DNA from: Cacajao melanocephalus
Lineage: Eukaryota > Chordata > Mammalia > Primates > Pitheciidae
Direction of reading: 5' to 3'
Assembly (NCBI GenBank): GCA_963573385.1
Contig: CAUYLG010065801.1
Location: forward strand, 62,001-126,000
Length of the DNA: 64,000 nucleotides
The notes below the pieces were generated by a model. It was not told the origin of the DNA and did not search any database. It saw only the letters and a program-made list of their open reading frames with translations. Shown piece by piece: positions 13,574 to 27,544 of this stretch (positions are counted from its first letter, which is position 1; each line of letters begins with the position of its first letter). Made by a program: the position numbers and the translations under genes.

Positions 13574-15319
13574 ACTGTATTGAACCAGCCATACCCAGCT
13601 GACCTTTGCTATGTCATTATCTCCTACAGGGAAAAGTGATTCTATGACAAAGGTTATGCAAAGGTGAAAGCAGAGTAAGTCTGTGATGAGAACATCTCAA
13701 AGTCCCATCTACAATATGCTGCACATCCTGTAATCAAAGCAAAACAGTATAGTAACACATAGGGTATTTCTCCTTAACTGTATGTCCAATTCTAGGTCAT
13801 TCCAAAGGACTTAGAAGCTGGGAGAATAGGTCAGCTTCCATCTAAAATTGAAAACATAAGAACAAAGAAATTCTGGTTCTCCAGTGCCAAAATGAAAATT
13901 ACTTAGGGTGATGGATGGATGGCTCTCATACACGGAGTCCTAGTTCTCCTGCCAGAGTTACTGCCAAAAAATGAGCCCACTTAAAATAAGCAACAGGCAC
14001 TCACATTTCCAAATCCAGAACACAGATATCCAGAATGGCACACAAGCAGTTAAACAGGCCGTTTGTATCTATTACAACAGGGCATACAACAAACAAATTT
14101 AAGATCCCTACAGGATGATGAAATCTCCATCGAGCGCAGTTTTCTCTAAATTTTAAAGAGCTTTAAGAACATTAAATCCCACACAATAGTCTGAAATGAA
14201 TAAATCCTTATCTTTTTTTGTACCTACAATGGGCAAAAGTATCAAATTATAGTTAAAAGTAATTAAATATTCTGATCAGCCGTTCATTTTCTTTGTGCTT
14301 GTATTTCGTTCAGTTGTAGTAGAATATGCGGTGACTGTTCCAAAAAGTAGAATCAAAAAGTGTGTTCCTTTGTAACTACTGCATTGTAAATGATCCTTCT
14401 AGTTATTTGTGATACTGAGCTAACCTCAAATACAATAGATTATATTACAGTAGATTACCTATTTTATCATATTCAAATATACTTATTGTCTCAAACATAA
14501 AAATTTTTTTTCATCATCTTACAGGAGTAAAGACACCTAATATAGAGACTTGATCTTTTTAAGTAAAATAAATTACTAAAACTCAGAGGTAATTCAAGGG
14601 AAAGAGGAATCACACAGTAATCTTGTATCCTAGAGGAAAAAAGAAACAGAAAACAGTGTTGTAAAAATGAGCTAAGCCAGGCAGAGAACAAAATACTGAA
14701 TTCTCTTATTATTTTACTCGAAAATAATGCCAGTTACAAAGGGCAGAATCTATTTTAAAAAAAACACACACACACACAACTAAGGGCTAAAAGGGACAAA
14801 ACAGTAGAGTCATTCCTCTGTCATTAACTCTGTCACAGTTTTAAAACTTCAGAAATTAAAAAATACACACTTTCCAACAGTTCTCAGAAAAGATACACTT
14901 GCAAAACTGATTTATAATGGAGCTCATTATATGTTTGTGATGAAAATCTGAAAAATACCAGGTTCAATCTTTCCCAGAGGCACCTTCCTAAAAAAAAAAT
15001 TGAGCTCACGGCTTCAAATACCAGACAGAAATAAAACTCTTTCAGACCATTTTAATACTGTTTGATTCTCAAGGAATCAAGTCTCTTGATTCTATAATAC
15101 TACCAGGAAAATGACGATTATGATGGACAGTGTTGTGGTAATATCAAATGCCACAGAACTGTACTTTCCATTTTACAGTTGTGGCATCTCTTTAAATCTT
15201 TAATGCACAACAAAAATGGCAAACAGCAGAGAGATTGCATGCTGGTGGCCACCATGCACCCATCTGAACTTTTGTTTCACTCACTGTAGTTGCCAGTGTG
15301 GAAAACCTCAGGAGAGAAC
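13574..15319. other. Repeat-poor stretch
   Basis: About 1.7 kb with only a short (CA)n run at 14764-14779. No mobile element or coding exon recognised. Confidence 0.5.
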
Positions 15320-15337
15320 ACCAATATCTGTATTTTC

Positions 15338-15452
15338 TTTTTTTATTTTTTATGGAACGCTTCACGAATTTGCGTGTCATCCTTGCGCAGGGGCCATGCT
15401 AATCTTCGCTGTATCGTTCCAATTTTAGTGTATGTGCTGCCGAAGTGAGCAC
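15338..15452 (-). pseudogene. RNU6: U6 snRNA retro-pseudogene
   Basis: Read on the minus strand, 15452 down to 15351 matches U6 snRNA nucleotides 1 to about 102 with three substitutions: G7A (15446), T23C (15430) and A45C (15408). A45 lies in the ACAGAGA box that pairs with the 5' splice site, so a transcript would carry ACAGCGA. The AGC triad and the 3' stem region are intact. The U tail is replaced by an A-rich tail (15338-15350). The flanks share an 18-bp duplication with one mismatch, accaatatctgtattttc (15320-15337 and 15451-15468). A-tail plus duplication show L1-mediated reverse transcription of a U6 RNA. I see no PSE or correctly placed TATA box upstream, as expected for a non-transcribed copy. 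Confidence 0.95.
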
Positions 15453-15569
15453 CAATATCTATATTTTCAAACAGATATTTGGGAATATGAGCTGGGTCCA
15501 TATTCCCAAATGGCAACAATAGGCTATATGAATGGAAAGTAGCTCTTTAGAGGAGTCATGAATATCTAC

Positions 15570-15846
15570 ACAGAGTCTCGCTCTGTCGCCCAGGCTGGAG
15601 CGCAGTGGCATGATCTCAGCTCACTGCAACCTCCACCTCCCGAGTTCAAGCAATTCCCTGCCTCAGGCTCCCAAGTAGGTGGTACTACAGGTACATGCCA
15701 CCATACCTGGCTAATTTTTGTATTTTTAGTAGATACAGGGTTTCACCATCTTGGCTAGGAAGGTCTTAAACTCCTGACCTCATAACTCATCCGCCTCAGC
15801 TGCCCAAAGTGCTGGGATTACAGGTGTAAGCCACTGTACCCCGCCT
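15570..15846 (-). repeat. Alu (S-type) lacking its A-tail end
   Basis: Starts abruptly at acagagtctcgctctgtcgc with no poly-T, and ends gtgtaagccactgtaccccgcc. The element's 3' tail has been lost or replaced. Confidence 0.93.
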
Positions 15847-16540
15847 TCTATATTTCTTAAAGAGTTCCTATGGCCATCTGCATTTGCACCCATGGCCTGG
15901 CCCAATCATAAGTTATTTACTAAATCAAGTCAGTTATTGCTTATAAGGAAGGCATTACTAAAATTACCATCAATGCACAGGCTCATGTAATTCTTCCAAT
16001 AGTCCCGTACTTAGGTAAAATTATTCTGAAAAGGTATGCTATTTACACAAGAAGACATAGGTCTGAACCAGATATTACTCTCAATCCAGTATAACTGACA
16101 CTATAGTACAACTATTCTTCACAAAGTTGAATTTTAGGCACCATAAAAATATCTGTGAGTTAATATGAATAGCTACTCCACTTGCTCAAACGTAAATAAA
16201 CATCACTAAGTGAAAAATTTCTACATGAGCCTCATAAAACTAAAAACGTAACAATTCCAAAAGAAAGAAGTTGTCTAGGTTAGTCTTTCCACCACTCCTG
16301 GCAATTGTCTAAGATAAAATCATGTTCTAAATATTATTCACAGTAAAATGTAGAGTGATTTTTCTAAATTCCAATTACAACTATACGACCTTGGTTATTG
16401 TCTATAAATAAGAAAGTTACTTTCATGCCAAGCAGAAATAGGTATCAAATTGAGCACAACCAGTAACAGATTTCTTTGTTCTTTCTCCACTCCCACTGCT
16501 TCACTGGATTAGCCTTAAAAACAACTTTTTTTTTTTAATA
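15847..16540. other. Intronic sequence, possible MIR trace
   Basis: A weak reverse-MIR-like stretch at about 15965-16090 (catgtaattcttccaatagtcc). Otherwise nothing recognised. Confidence 0.35.
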
Positions 16541-16872
16541 GGCCAAGCACCTATAATCCCATCACTTTGGATGGCCAAGGCGGGAGGATCACTTGAGCCC
16601 AGGAATTTGTGCTCAGACCAGGCAACAAAACAAGACCCCATCTCTATTTAAAAAAAAAAAAAAAAAAAAATTAGGCAACAAAGCAAGATCTCATCTCTAA
16701 AAAAAATAATAATTAATAATTAGCCAGGCAAAGTGGTTCCAGCTATTCAGGAGGCCGAGGTGGGAGAATCACTTGTGCTAAGGAGCCTGAGGTTGCCATG
16801 AGCCATGACGGCACCACTGAACTCCAGCCTGACCAACAGAGCAAGAGCTTGTCCCAAAAATAAAATAAAAAA
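16541..16872 (+). repeat. Alu (J-type) with expanded middle A-rich region
   Basis: Old copy: cctataatcccatcactttggatggcc, a 20-nt poly-A, then a repeated gcaacaaagcaagatctcatctc segment, a right arm and caacagagcaagagcttgtccc. The caa..aagcaaga..catctct motif appears twice (about 16621-16646 and 16675-16700), so the middle linker seems partly duplicated. Confidence 0.88.
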
Positions 16873-17699
16873 GAATACGTAAACATTAAGTTACAATTTG
16901 AGTTATGGAAGCAAATAAGAAAGTGACACGTTGATTAATAAATTATCTTGACTCATATTTTCTTTTGTTTAAAATGTGTAACTGTGACTGCCTAACATAT
17001 TTTTATCCTCGAGAAATAAGTTTCTTAACATAGGCCTTGTAAATAGTTGAATCATTTATACCTACACATTCCATGTGAAATATTGAATGAAATAGGTACT
17101 TTTTTTATAGAAATGGACAAAGAAGCCCTATTTAAATGTTGTTGGGTATCCATTTGAAAACCTCAGCATATCTACCACCTCTTGCAAAATGTGCCAGCAG
17201 CAAGCAGGTGATTAATAATTCCAGAACTTGGAAATGAATAAGCTTCACAGTAACAAAAATATCTACCCAGATAATCCCCTAACGTGGTAGATGGCAGAAA
17301 ACATCCTGAGTGCACAAGCTCTAGGCCCTGTGTCTGGGAGTCAAATACAGGGGACACTCCAACCATGACACCCCTTTGCTCAAAACACCATATCACGAAG
17401 AGGGTATACCTGATTCTAAAACTGTCTCCTGAGTAAACCCAGAGACTTCTGACTTCCAGGGTCAGGTTTAAGAAACCACTTGAATCCTGTCTGGTCAGCT
17501 ACTCAACAGCCCATCACTGTCTGTCTATTCTATTCCCCAAGCTTTGTGCTTCTGATCAGCAAACTATCCACTCCACCTCCAACACTCACCATCTGCCTAA
17601 GTAGCTCCTAACTCCTTCTGATCAAAAAGAGTATTTCTAGGGAGTTTGGTAAGATTTAGGCAAGTTTTCATGGTCTCTCCATGGCAGGATGGCGCCATG
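16873..17699. other. No confident feature
   Basis: Unique-looking; 17500-17600 (attccccaagctttgtgctt) has a faint L2 flavour. Confidence 0.35.
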
Positions 17700-18150
17700 G
17701 CATTCAATGGTGTATACTCTACACCGTTTCTGCCCTCTTGGAGCTTCCAGTCCATAAGCAGGGCAACCAATAGATACATAAAGCAAAAGTTGTATAAATG
17801 GTTGAACAACATGAAAATGAAGTGAAACAAACATGATACAGCCACAGAGAATACAAGTGGGGAAAGGATGTACTTAGAGAGAAAGAGGAGGCGGGGAAAG
17901 AAACATTTGGAGAAAGGAAACTCTTTTTAGTTGAAGGCATTCACAGGGAGAGATGATAAGGTTCAAAGATAGCAGAACAGCACACTGCACACACACGAGG
18001 ATGTTGTGGCAGCAAAAAGGGTGGCATGAGGAGGCCTGCCTGGTAAATCTTGATGAGCTGGGGTCGGGGAGAAGTGGGAGACTGAGGATTCACCAAGTCA
18101 GGATCCTTCAGGACCTTAAAGGAACTTGGGAAGGCAATGAAGGACCAACG
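17700..18150 (-). repeat. Probable L2 fragment
   Basis: tctgccctcttggagcttcc is the reverse of the L2 3' motif ggaagctccaagagggcag. The following text (ggtggcatgaggaggcctg, agaagtgggagactgagg, caatgaagga) resembles further reverse L2. Highly diverged. Confidence 0.45.
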
Positions 18151-18179
18151 TAGCAGTCAATATGGTCTGATATATGCTT

Positions 18180-18290
18180 TCCTTTAAAGCAGAGTTATTG
18201 AGATATAACGGACTTTAGTATAATTACAGGGTTGGATAACCATCACCATAATCTAATTTTAGAACATTTTTACCAAAATATGCTTTGTAA
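18180..18290. repeat. L1M fragment
   Basis: agttattgagatataacgg, tagtataattacagggttgg and aaccatcaccataatctaattttagaacattttta match a well-known mammalian L1 3' segment, with an internal deletion. Confidence 0.6.
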
Positions 18291-20706
18291 AAATGACTCT
18301 GCTGGGCAGGGAACTGATTGGAGGGAGGCGAGTAACAGCAGAAAGCAGTGGTCCCTCTCCGGATCCCCAGGGTGAGTCAAGATGAATCATCGTTAAGTGT
18401 GTACTTGCACCTGTGCACAGGGGGCTGCGGTGGGGGTGCTCCTGGAAGCAAAAGTTTGGAAAGCAAAACACACATTCAACTCATATATTTATATTCTCTT
18501 GGCCAAATGCCTACTGGACGTGCTTTTAGATTTCTTTTCATATTATTTTTACAAACTTCACCTTTGCCCTTCTTCATCTGAATCAGGATTGGTCACAAAA
18601 TGAACTGCTTATACAGAATCAGTGGGGGGAAAAAAAGGTAACAGTTAATGAGAATCAAGTTGAATACAAGCATTCATAAAGAAAATGAGGAAAAGAAAAA
18701 AGGAAAGAATACACATTATTACTAATTTCCCCTTATCTATATAGTACCTAAAACTACACCCTTGATATCATACAAGAAAATAAATGTCCTGCCTGTATGA
18801 TACTTATAGAGGTACAGAAGTCTCTACTATGGACTTCAGAGGAACCTTATGTTGGTGATGATTAAGAAAAAAATTATCCTTGTTTTAACATGTATGTGAT
18901 CATGGCCTCAACTTTAACTCTGCCTCCCAAAACAATTCTAAAAAGAACTATTCAATAAGTCGGTGTGAGCAAATCTAAGTAAAGGCTAATTAATAAATTA
19001 CATCTATATTATGTTGTGTCTGCACAATGAGAAAGATTTTGTCTTTAGCACCTGTTCAGGATGGCTCTATAATCATGCATGTGTATTCAGGGACAAATAG
19101 GCTTTGGGGCTAGTAGAGAGAACAATACCAAATATACTGCTCTCTTCCTCACTCCAAGTCTGTAGGACCATTTCTTCCTCTCAAATATAGGCCTCTCATC
19201 GGCTTTGTTTGATTCAATCAATGTAGGCCGGTCCCTGGCATTTCAAAGAAAAGAAATAACTCAAGGAATTGGAGTTAGTATTGCCCAGGCAACCACTTTA
19301 ATGTTGCTAGTCAGAATATCCCAGGGCTACATGTTCATTTTTGTTATGTCCATTTTTATTAGGTGTTAGATTTGCTTCCTTTCCAGCCAGAGTGAGGCTG
19401 GCTTTGTTCTCTTCGATTGCAGAAAGAGATCATCAGAAGAAATACCTTGCATTTTGCTTTGCTTGAAGAGGAGTTATTAACTTGAAATAACACAATACAA
19501 GTCTCAATGAAAATAATTTAAAAGGGCTATTACAATCTTAAATAAAGTGATTTAATTAAAAAATTTCTAACCACATAAAAATTTTCACTAGAGCACATCA
19601 AGATGGCTAAAGCACTTATCTCTAGGTCTGTTTAAATAGCTCTAAAAGCAATTTCTTAAATTAATTATATGGGGAAAAATATCTTGCCTTTTTGGGAAGA
19701 AGAACTCTTTAACCAAAGTTCTTTCCTGATGAAGAAACTGAAGCTATTAAAAAAGTGGGGCTTGTTTCCTTTCTCTTTTTTGGCTATGCTTTTTCAAAAA
19801 CCTTCTCTGGCTCTGACCGATTATGCCGTAAGATCCATCTGAAGACTCAGATGGAAAAGCAGTTTCATGACTTTGGAAAGCTCACATTCAAAATTGAAAG
19901 TTTCAGTTCAATATTTTCTCCCCCTCTCAATCTCTATTTGTATACAAGAAGCTGAGTGAAATCAATTTCAAGGAGACTTGTCAACTCTGAATTTAAATCC
20001 TTTTATGACTCTGCAATACAGTCAGTCAAACTTGGGATAGGAAGGAGAATAAAAAGGCAGTTTCCTTTATTTTTTAAAATAAATACACTAATGTTGAAGA
20101 GGAATTGCGTATTTTTGGGGGCTTCCCTATCAGGCAGGATTGAATGAAATAAATTTTTCCTTTGATTTGTAGGCAGCAAACAAGAAAGACGTAGCATTTG
20201 CAGTGAAATACTCTGGAACAAATTGGTACAACCAGCTGCCAAAGCCAAAGAATCGCAGATCACAGAAATCCTGGGTGAATTCTGAAAAATAAACACTTCT
20301 TTAAATATTACTTACAAAGGTTTATTAAACAGATTTGCTCTTAAATATCACCTCTGCATAATCAGTCAGTGGGTATTAAGTGAAAAGGTGAGAGAAATAG
20401 AGGGTATTAGGAGCAAGTGGAAACCTCGAGTGTTTCTTTCATGCCTGTCCATTCATAGTCTGGTTAATCTATTCTTTGATATTTAACATAATGGAACCAA
20501 AAACTAGAGGAGAAAAATGTCTGCAGATTTTAGGCATTTCGGAAATCATACATGAGATCTGAGGTTTATTCAAGAACCAGCATTTCAGAAAAAGCAAGAA
20601 AGAGAAAAAGCACTTTGTAAAATGCATTTAGGAATTTTCTCTTTAATAGTCATGCTCTAACCAGAGAGTTCTTATTAAAATAATTTACCCAAAGTAAACA
20701 GATGTT
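18291..20706. other. Largest repeat-poor stretch of the left half
   Basis: 2.4 kb with no element I can name. Short reading frames in 19.75-20.3 kb have no recognisable domain or splice context. Confidence 0.5.
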
Positions 20707-20985
20707 GGCTGGGCGTGGTGGCTCATGCCTATAATCGCAGTACTTTCGGAGGCTGAGGCAGGTGGATCGACTGACCTCAGCCTGGACAACACGGTAAGAC
20801 CCATCTCTTCAAAAAATGCAAAAATTAGCCAGGTATGGTGATGTGTGCCTGTAATCCCAGCTACCTGGGAGGCTGAGGTGGCAGGATCACTCAAGCCTGA
20901 GAGGCGGAGGTTGCAGTGACCTGAGATTAGGCCACTGCATTCCAGCCTGGATGACAGAGCAAGACTCTGTCTCAAAAAAATAAAA
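20707..20985 (+). repeat. Alu (old S or J)
   Basis: From ggctgggcgtggtggctcatg to actctgtctcaaaaaaataa. A ~20-bp deletion removes the aggagttcgagacc part (ggatcgactgacctcagcctgg). Confidence 0.94.
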
Positions 20986-21204
20986 TAAAACAAAGTGAAG
21001 AGATGATCGATCCCAGGATGAAATAGTGGAGGGAATAGGAAAATGAAACTAAAGATATTGTGGCAGAAACAAAGATTTTTAATTGATGTCTTGGGAGGAA
21101 GTCAGGAATTCTTTGTAAAACTCCAACTCAAATGTCAAAGAAATAAATCCATTCCTACCATTTCTCCTGCTCTGCTTTAGTTGCTAAAATTCACAAAGAA
21201 AATG

Positions 21205-21450
21205 AGTAATGGTGCTGGTGATAGCTAATACTTCTTCAGCACTTACCATGTACCAGGAGGCACTGTGCTGATCCGTTCAACTGGAATATCTCATTTAATC
21301 CTCACCAGAGCTTTCCAGCATACATGCTCTCACCATTCCCATTTCAAAAACCAGGCAACCTAGGCATAGAACAGTTAAGGACCTTGCCAAAGTCACATTG
21401 CACATGACAGAGGAAGGAATATACACCCAGACACTCAGAGAAAGGGAAAG
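21205..21450 (-). repeat. MIR
   Basis: gatagctaatacttcttcagcac, accatgtaccaggaggcactgtg, atatctcatttaatcctcac and accttgccaaagtcacattg in reverse MIR order. Confidence 0.8.
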
Positions 21451-22192
21451 GAAACTCCACTGGGACCTCCTAATTAAGTGTGAGGGGCTACAACATAGAA
21501 ATGAATGATGTGGATTTAGTTCTTCCAAAACATATACGAACTATAAAGACACAAATATGAACTACCAATATAGACATGTTTGAACTGATACAAAGTGACC
21601 TTTGAACTGGGTATCGCCTGGACAATTCTAATTTCATAGAATCTGTCTCAAGAACACTGGTAGGTACTTAAATGCCCAACACTGTGTCCCACAAGAAACA
21701 CAGTATGTTTTTGACTGTCCTTTTAAGAGATTTCACACTGTAAAAACTCTCTAGTTACACTAAAAATACTATAATAAAAGTGATCATCCCTGAAAATTAT
21801 TACAAGGCTTGCAAAGAGAATTCTAACACTACAGCCTACACAGGAAGGCATTATGCTAACACCAGCTAACTGCTGCGAAAACAATTCACTTTCTTTAAAA
21901 CAGAAAAAGGGAATGTTCCATGCAGGCATATGTTCACATTTTAACTGAGCAGTAGGGATAAGAAGCAGCCTTCTGAATTGCATTGTCCGATACAGTAGCC
22001 CCTAGCTGATACAGGACTTCAAATGCTTAGTAAGAAACAAGGAAGCGAAACATCTCATTAACATTTTTAAAATTCTGACTACATGTCAAAATGACATTTT
22101 AGATATACTGGATTACATAGATTATTCTAATTAATTTCACCTGTTTCTTTTTACTATTTCTGGTTATTACAAAACTTAAAAATACCTAGGTG
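21451..22192. other. No recognised feature
   Basis: AT-rich unique-looking intronic sequence. Confidence 0.5.
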
Positions 22193-22490
<298 letters not shown>

Positions 22491-23260
22491 GAGGCCCATG
22501 TGGTTCACGATACATTCCTACCAGACAGTGGAGAACTAGAAGAAAAGCTGAAAAAATAAGTGGGGAAAAGAAATCGCTATCGAGAATGGCTGACACGGGT
22601 GGCTTTCAAGTCCTCATAGCGCTGTGAAAGTGAGCTTCAGTGTCTCCTCCGCGGTATAATTCCACTAATGCTCCTGCTCCCAAGCCCAAAACTAGTCAAA
22701 CCCTCTGTCTTTCAAACCTCTGCCTGTCCCATTCCCACAATTTAGGGGAACTCTACTTCTTCTCTATTCCTTTTTTCTATTCAAGAGACTACTAACTCAA
22801 TGGGGGTAGAAAGTATTTTTATGGTCTATTCATTGCTTTAGCAATGGAAATGTGAGGCTCATAAATCCATCAGGAAGCCTAACACCTTGGCTTGGCACTA
22901 AATAATACAGAAACAGTAGCGTCGTGTTCAGCAGGTTTCAGAGGGAACTGAGTTAAGGGGGCCCACAGCAAACACAGAAAATAGGACAATTTCATTATAG
23001 TCATTACTATTTCTGAAAAACAATGTTGTACCCTAGAAATCCAGTTCGCAATCTTTCGGTGGCCACAAACACTCTGCAAGCAACATGACTCTGGAATCCT
23101 TTTCTAAAGTTTACTCTCCCTTTCTCAGTAATCTGATAAGTGAACAAAAGCAAACTTACTAAAAAGTCTAGGCACTCCTGGGGGTGCCCAATTCACCACA
23201 TGACCATTCATCTTAGTGTCACCTTTCTAACTTCATGCCTACCCCTTTAAAACAGAGTGG
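22491..23260. other. No recognised feature
   Basis: Unique-looking intronic sequence. Confidence 0.5.
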
Positions 23261-23555
23261 GCAGGGCATGGTGGCTCATGCCTGTAATCCCAGCACTTTG
23301 GGAGGCCGAGGTGGGTAGATCACAAGGTCAAGAGTTCGAGACCAGCCTGGCCAACATGGTGAAACCCGGTCTCTAATAAAATACAAAAATTAGCTGGGCT
23401 TGGTGGTGCATGCTTGTAATCCCAGCTACTCAAGGAGGCTGAGGCAGGAGAATCGCCTGAACCTGGGAGGCACAGTTGCAGTGAGCCAAGATCCATGCCA
23501 CTGCACTCAACTGTGGGCAACAGAGCAAGATTCCACCTCAGAAAAAAAAAAAAAA
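23261..23555 (+). repeat. Alu (S-type), first of a head-to-tail pair
   Basis: From gggcagggcatggtggctcatg to a poly-A tail. The right arm has local changes (gaggcacagttgcag, actcaactgtgggcaac). Confidence 0.95.
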
Positions 23556-23567
23556 AGAGTCCCTTAG

Positions 23568-24584
<1,017 letters not shown>

Positions 24585-24790
24585 TTTTTTTAATAGTATT
24601 CATTGCTTTTTCTGATAATAAAAGCAATAAATATTCACTATAGAAGCACATTAGACAAAGCACATTAATGAGCAGAGTACACTAAATAAGCAAGAGAGTA
24701 CATAAAAAGCATAAACAAGAAAATAAAAATAACCATAACCACCGTTCAGATTTCAGTGTATTTCCCTCCTTTGTTCTAATAAACATTAGG
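24585..24790 (-). repeat. Old L1 (L1M-like) fragment
   Basis: ataataaaagcaataaatattcac, aaataaaaataaccataaccaccg and tcagtgtatttccctcctttg match the reverse-strand L1M 3' region that also occurs at 58.5 kb. Confidence 0.5.
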
Positions 24791-25387
24791 CTCATGTTTT
24801 AAATGCATGGTGAATTGTAAAAAAATGAGTATGTTAAACCATATAACTCCCCAAATGAAAGAATGTGTAAAAGTAAAGCTCATTTCCATCAAAATTAAAA
24901 GTACAGCCACTAACAGGCCATGTGACTGCCCAAACCTACTCCCTTGTCTGTGACAGCAGAGGACTGGGAAAATGATTGCTATGGTCACAGGTCTTAAAAG
25001 GTCTAAATTAAGTATTTACCTTTACTGTCGAGTAATCTAAATCGACCCAGAGCAAAAGATGGCAAACTGATAGCCTACTTTATGAAATCCAGAAACATAA
25101 CGTTTTTAAAATGTCGATCAGTTGCCAACCTTTACAAAGAAGAAAGAACACAAGACAATCAGACTTTACTCATTCAGGATGTTAATATCAAGCCATCTTG
25201 AAACATACAGCAACAACTGGCCCGGATGCACAGTTGTGGGCCATCTTCACTTAGTGCAAATGTTCTCCTTTTCACCACTGCCCCTCCTAATCACTGTTCT
25301 CCCTTCAGCTGGGATGCCAGATATCAGCTGCCGGTTATCCTTGCTCCTGTAAGCCCCTTTAGTTACTCACAGTGTGCCTCCCTGGTC
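24791..25387. other. No confident feature
   Basis: The part at 25060-25110 (gatggcaaactgatagcctac) has a faint hAT-MER look but is too diverged to call. Confidence 0.35.
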
Positions 25388-25702
25388 CTTTTTTTTTTTT
25401 TTCTTCTGGAAACAGGGTCTCTCTCTGCCACCCAGACTGGAGTGCAATGGTGCAATCTCAGCCCACTGCGGCCTCAAACTCCCAAGCTCCAGAGATCTTC
25501 GCACCTCACACTCTCAAGTAGCCAGGAATACAGGTACATGCCACCATGTCCAGCTAATTTTTTTGGGGGGGCGGGGGGGGCAAGTATAGATGAGGTCCCA
25601 CTATTATGCCCAGACTGGTCTCGAACTCCTGGGCTTAAGCAAGCCTTCCATCTCAGCTTCCCAAAGTGTTGGGATTACAGGTATGAGCTACCGTGCCTGG
25701 TC
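25388..25702 (-). repeat. Alu (J-type) with a G-rich insertion
   Basis: From poly-T and ggaaacagggtctctctctg to ggtatgagctaccgtgcctgg. The middle linker, normally tttttgtatttttagtagag, here reads T7 G7 C G8 caag (25558-25584). Confidence 0.94.
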
Positions 25703-25845
25703 CCCGGTTCTTTTAAGCAAAATATGTTAGAGCACCTAAGGTATAAAATAAGAAGATACAAAAATTAATATATAGCTCTTAGCTAAATCATCTTAATTGA
25801 AAACTTACTGTGTACTAGACACCATTTGTAAATCTTTTTTTTTTT

Positions 25846-26405
<560 letters not shown>

Positions 26406-26500
26406 CCCTCACAGTATCCTTTTAAAGTAAGCACCAGACTTGCTCAAAGTCGTACAGATGTGTGCCGAGGCATGTCCACCTGACTCCAAGTCCAAGACAG

Positions 26501-27251
26501 GGAAGAGAGTAAATCGTTCGGGACTCTGTAATTCAGTCATCTCCAATAGCCTGTTCCTCTTTGCCAACATGCTAGGCAAATTTGAGAGGCATAAACGCCC
26601 TCTAAGAAGATGAAAGAAAGACATGGAGATGGAAATGGGACTGAGAGTGACAAATGTCAACAGAGAAGAAGAAAAACAATGAAAATACCACAAATGGTTT
26701 AGCTACCAGCTGGTAAAGTGCTTTGCCTCACAAACAGGTAGACCAGCCTTCCACACCAGCCCGAAGCAAAATTGTAAAGTAGATAAAACTCAGGCATTAT
26801 CAGTAGCCAAGAAGCTTCACAAACTGCTCAGGAGAAAAATTATCCAAAATTGGAAATAATGAGAAGACATCATGACCTTTCAATGTCGTGGTAGGTGAAG
26901 AATTTAACAAGCTCACCCCAAATTATTGAGTTACCTAGAACATATCATTGTTTGTCTTGATATTACTGTGATTAAAAGTAAGACTTGGTGACCTTACACA
27001 TGAACCTGTAGATTTATATCCAGTTTAAAGAAAAACAGGCAGCTGTATTACCCTGTAGGACATTAACCAGTGCTGGATCTAACCTAGCAATCATATTTTG
27101 GCATTCCTTCATAACTTATGAATACCCAGTGTCTCAAAATGCCCTGTAAACCAACTTTACTTGATTATTGTTTGCCTTAATAATGATCTGCATTCGACGT
27201 GTATTCATTTTGTTTGTATAAAAGCCATGTTTTAAACTTACTGAAAATTAC
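26501..27251. other. No recognised feature
   Basis: Unique-looking intronic sequence. Confidence 0.5.
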
Positions 27252-27536
27252 AGGCTGTGCACAGTGGCTCATGTCTATAATTCCAGCACTTTAGGAGGCC
27301 GAGGTAGGCAGATCACCCGAGGTCAGGAGTTCAAGACCAGCCTGGTCAACAGGGCGAAACCCTATTTCTACTAAAAATACCAAAAATTAGCCAGGTGTGG
27401 TGCAGGCATCTGTAATCCCGGCTACTCGGACGGCTGAGGCAGGAGAATCACTTGACCTGGGAGGCAGAGGTTGCAGTGAGATGAGGTCGCACCACCGCAC
27501 TCCAGGCTGGGCAACAGAGTGAAACTCCATCTCAAA
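27252..27536 (+). repeat. Alu (S-type) with short target-site duplication
   Basis: From aggctgtgcacagtggctcatg to ccatctcaaaaaaaag. The duplication gaaaatta flanks the element. Confidence 0.95.
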
Positions 27537-27544
27537 AAAAAGAA

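Noticed and set aside
15351..15452. Functional U6 snRNA gene
   Set aside because: It has an A-tail and target-site duplication, a mutated ACAGAGA box and no recognisable upstream Pol III promoter, so it is called a pseudogene.
25226..25768. 180-codon open frame on the plus strand
   Set aside because: Most of its length is a translated reverse AluJ (the usual [15 protein letters not shown] Alu peptide look); no independent evidence of a gene.
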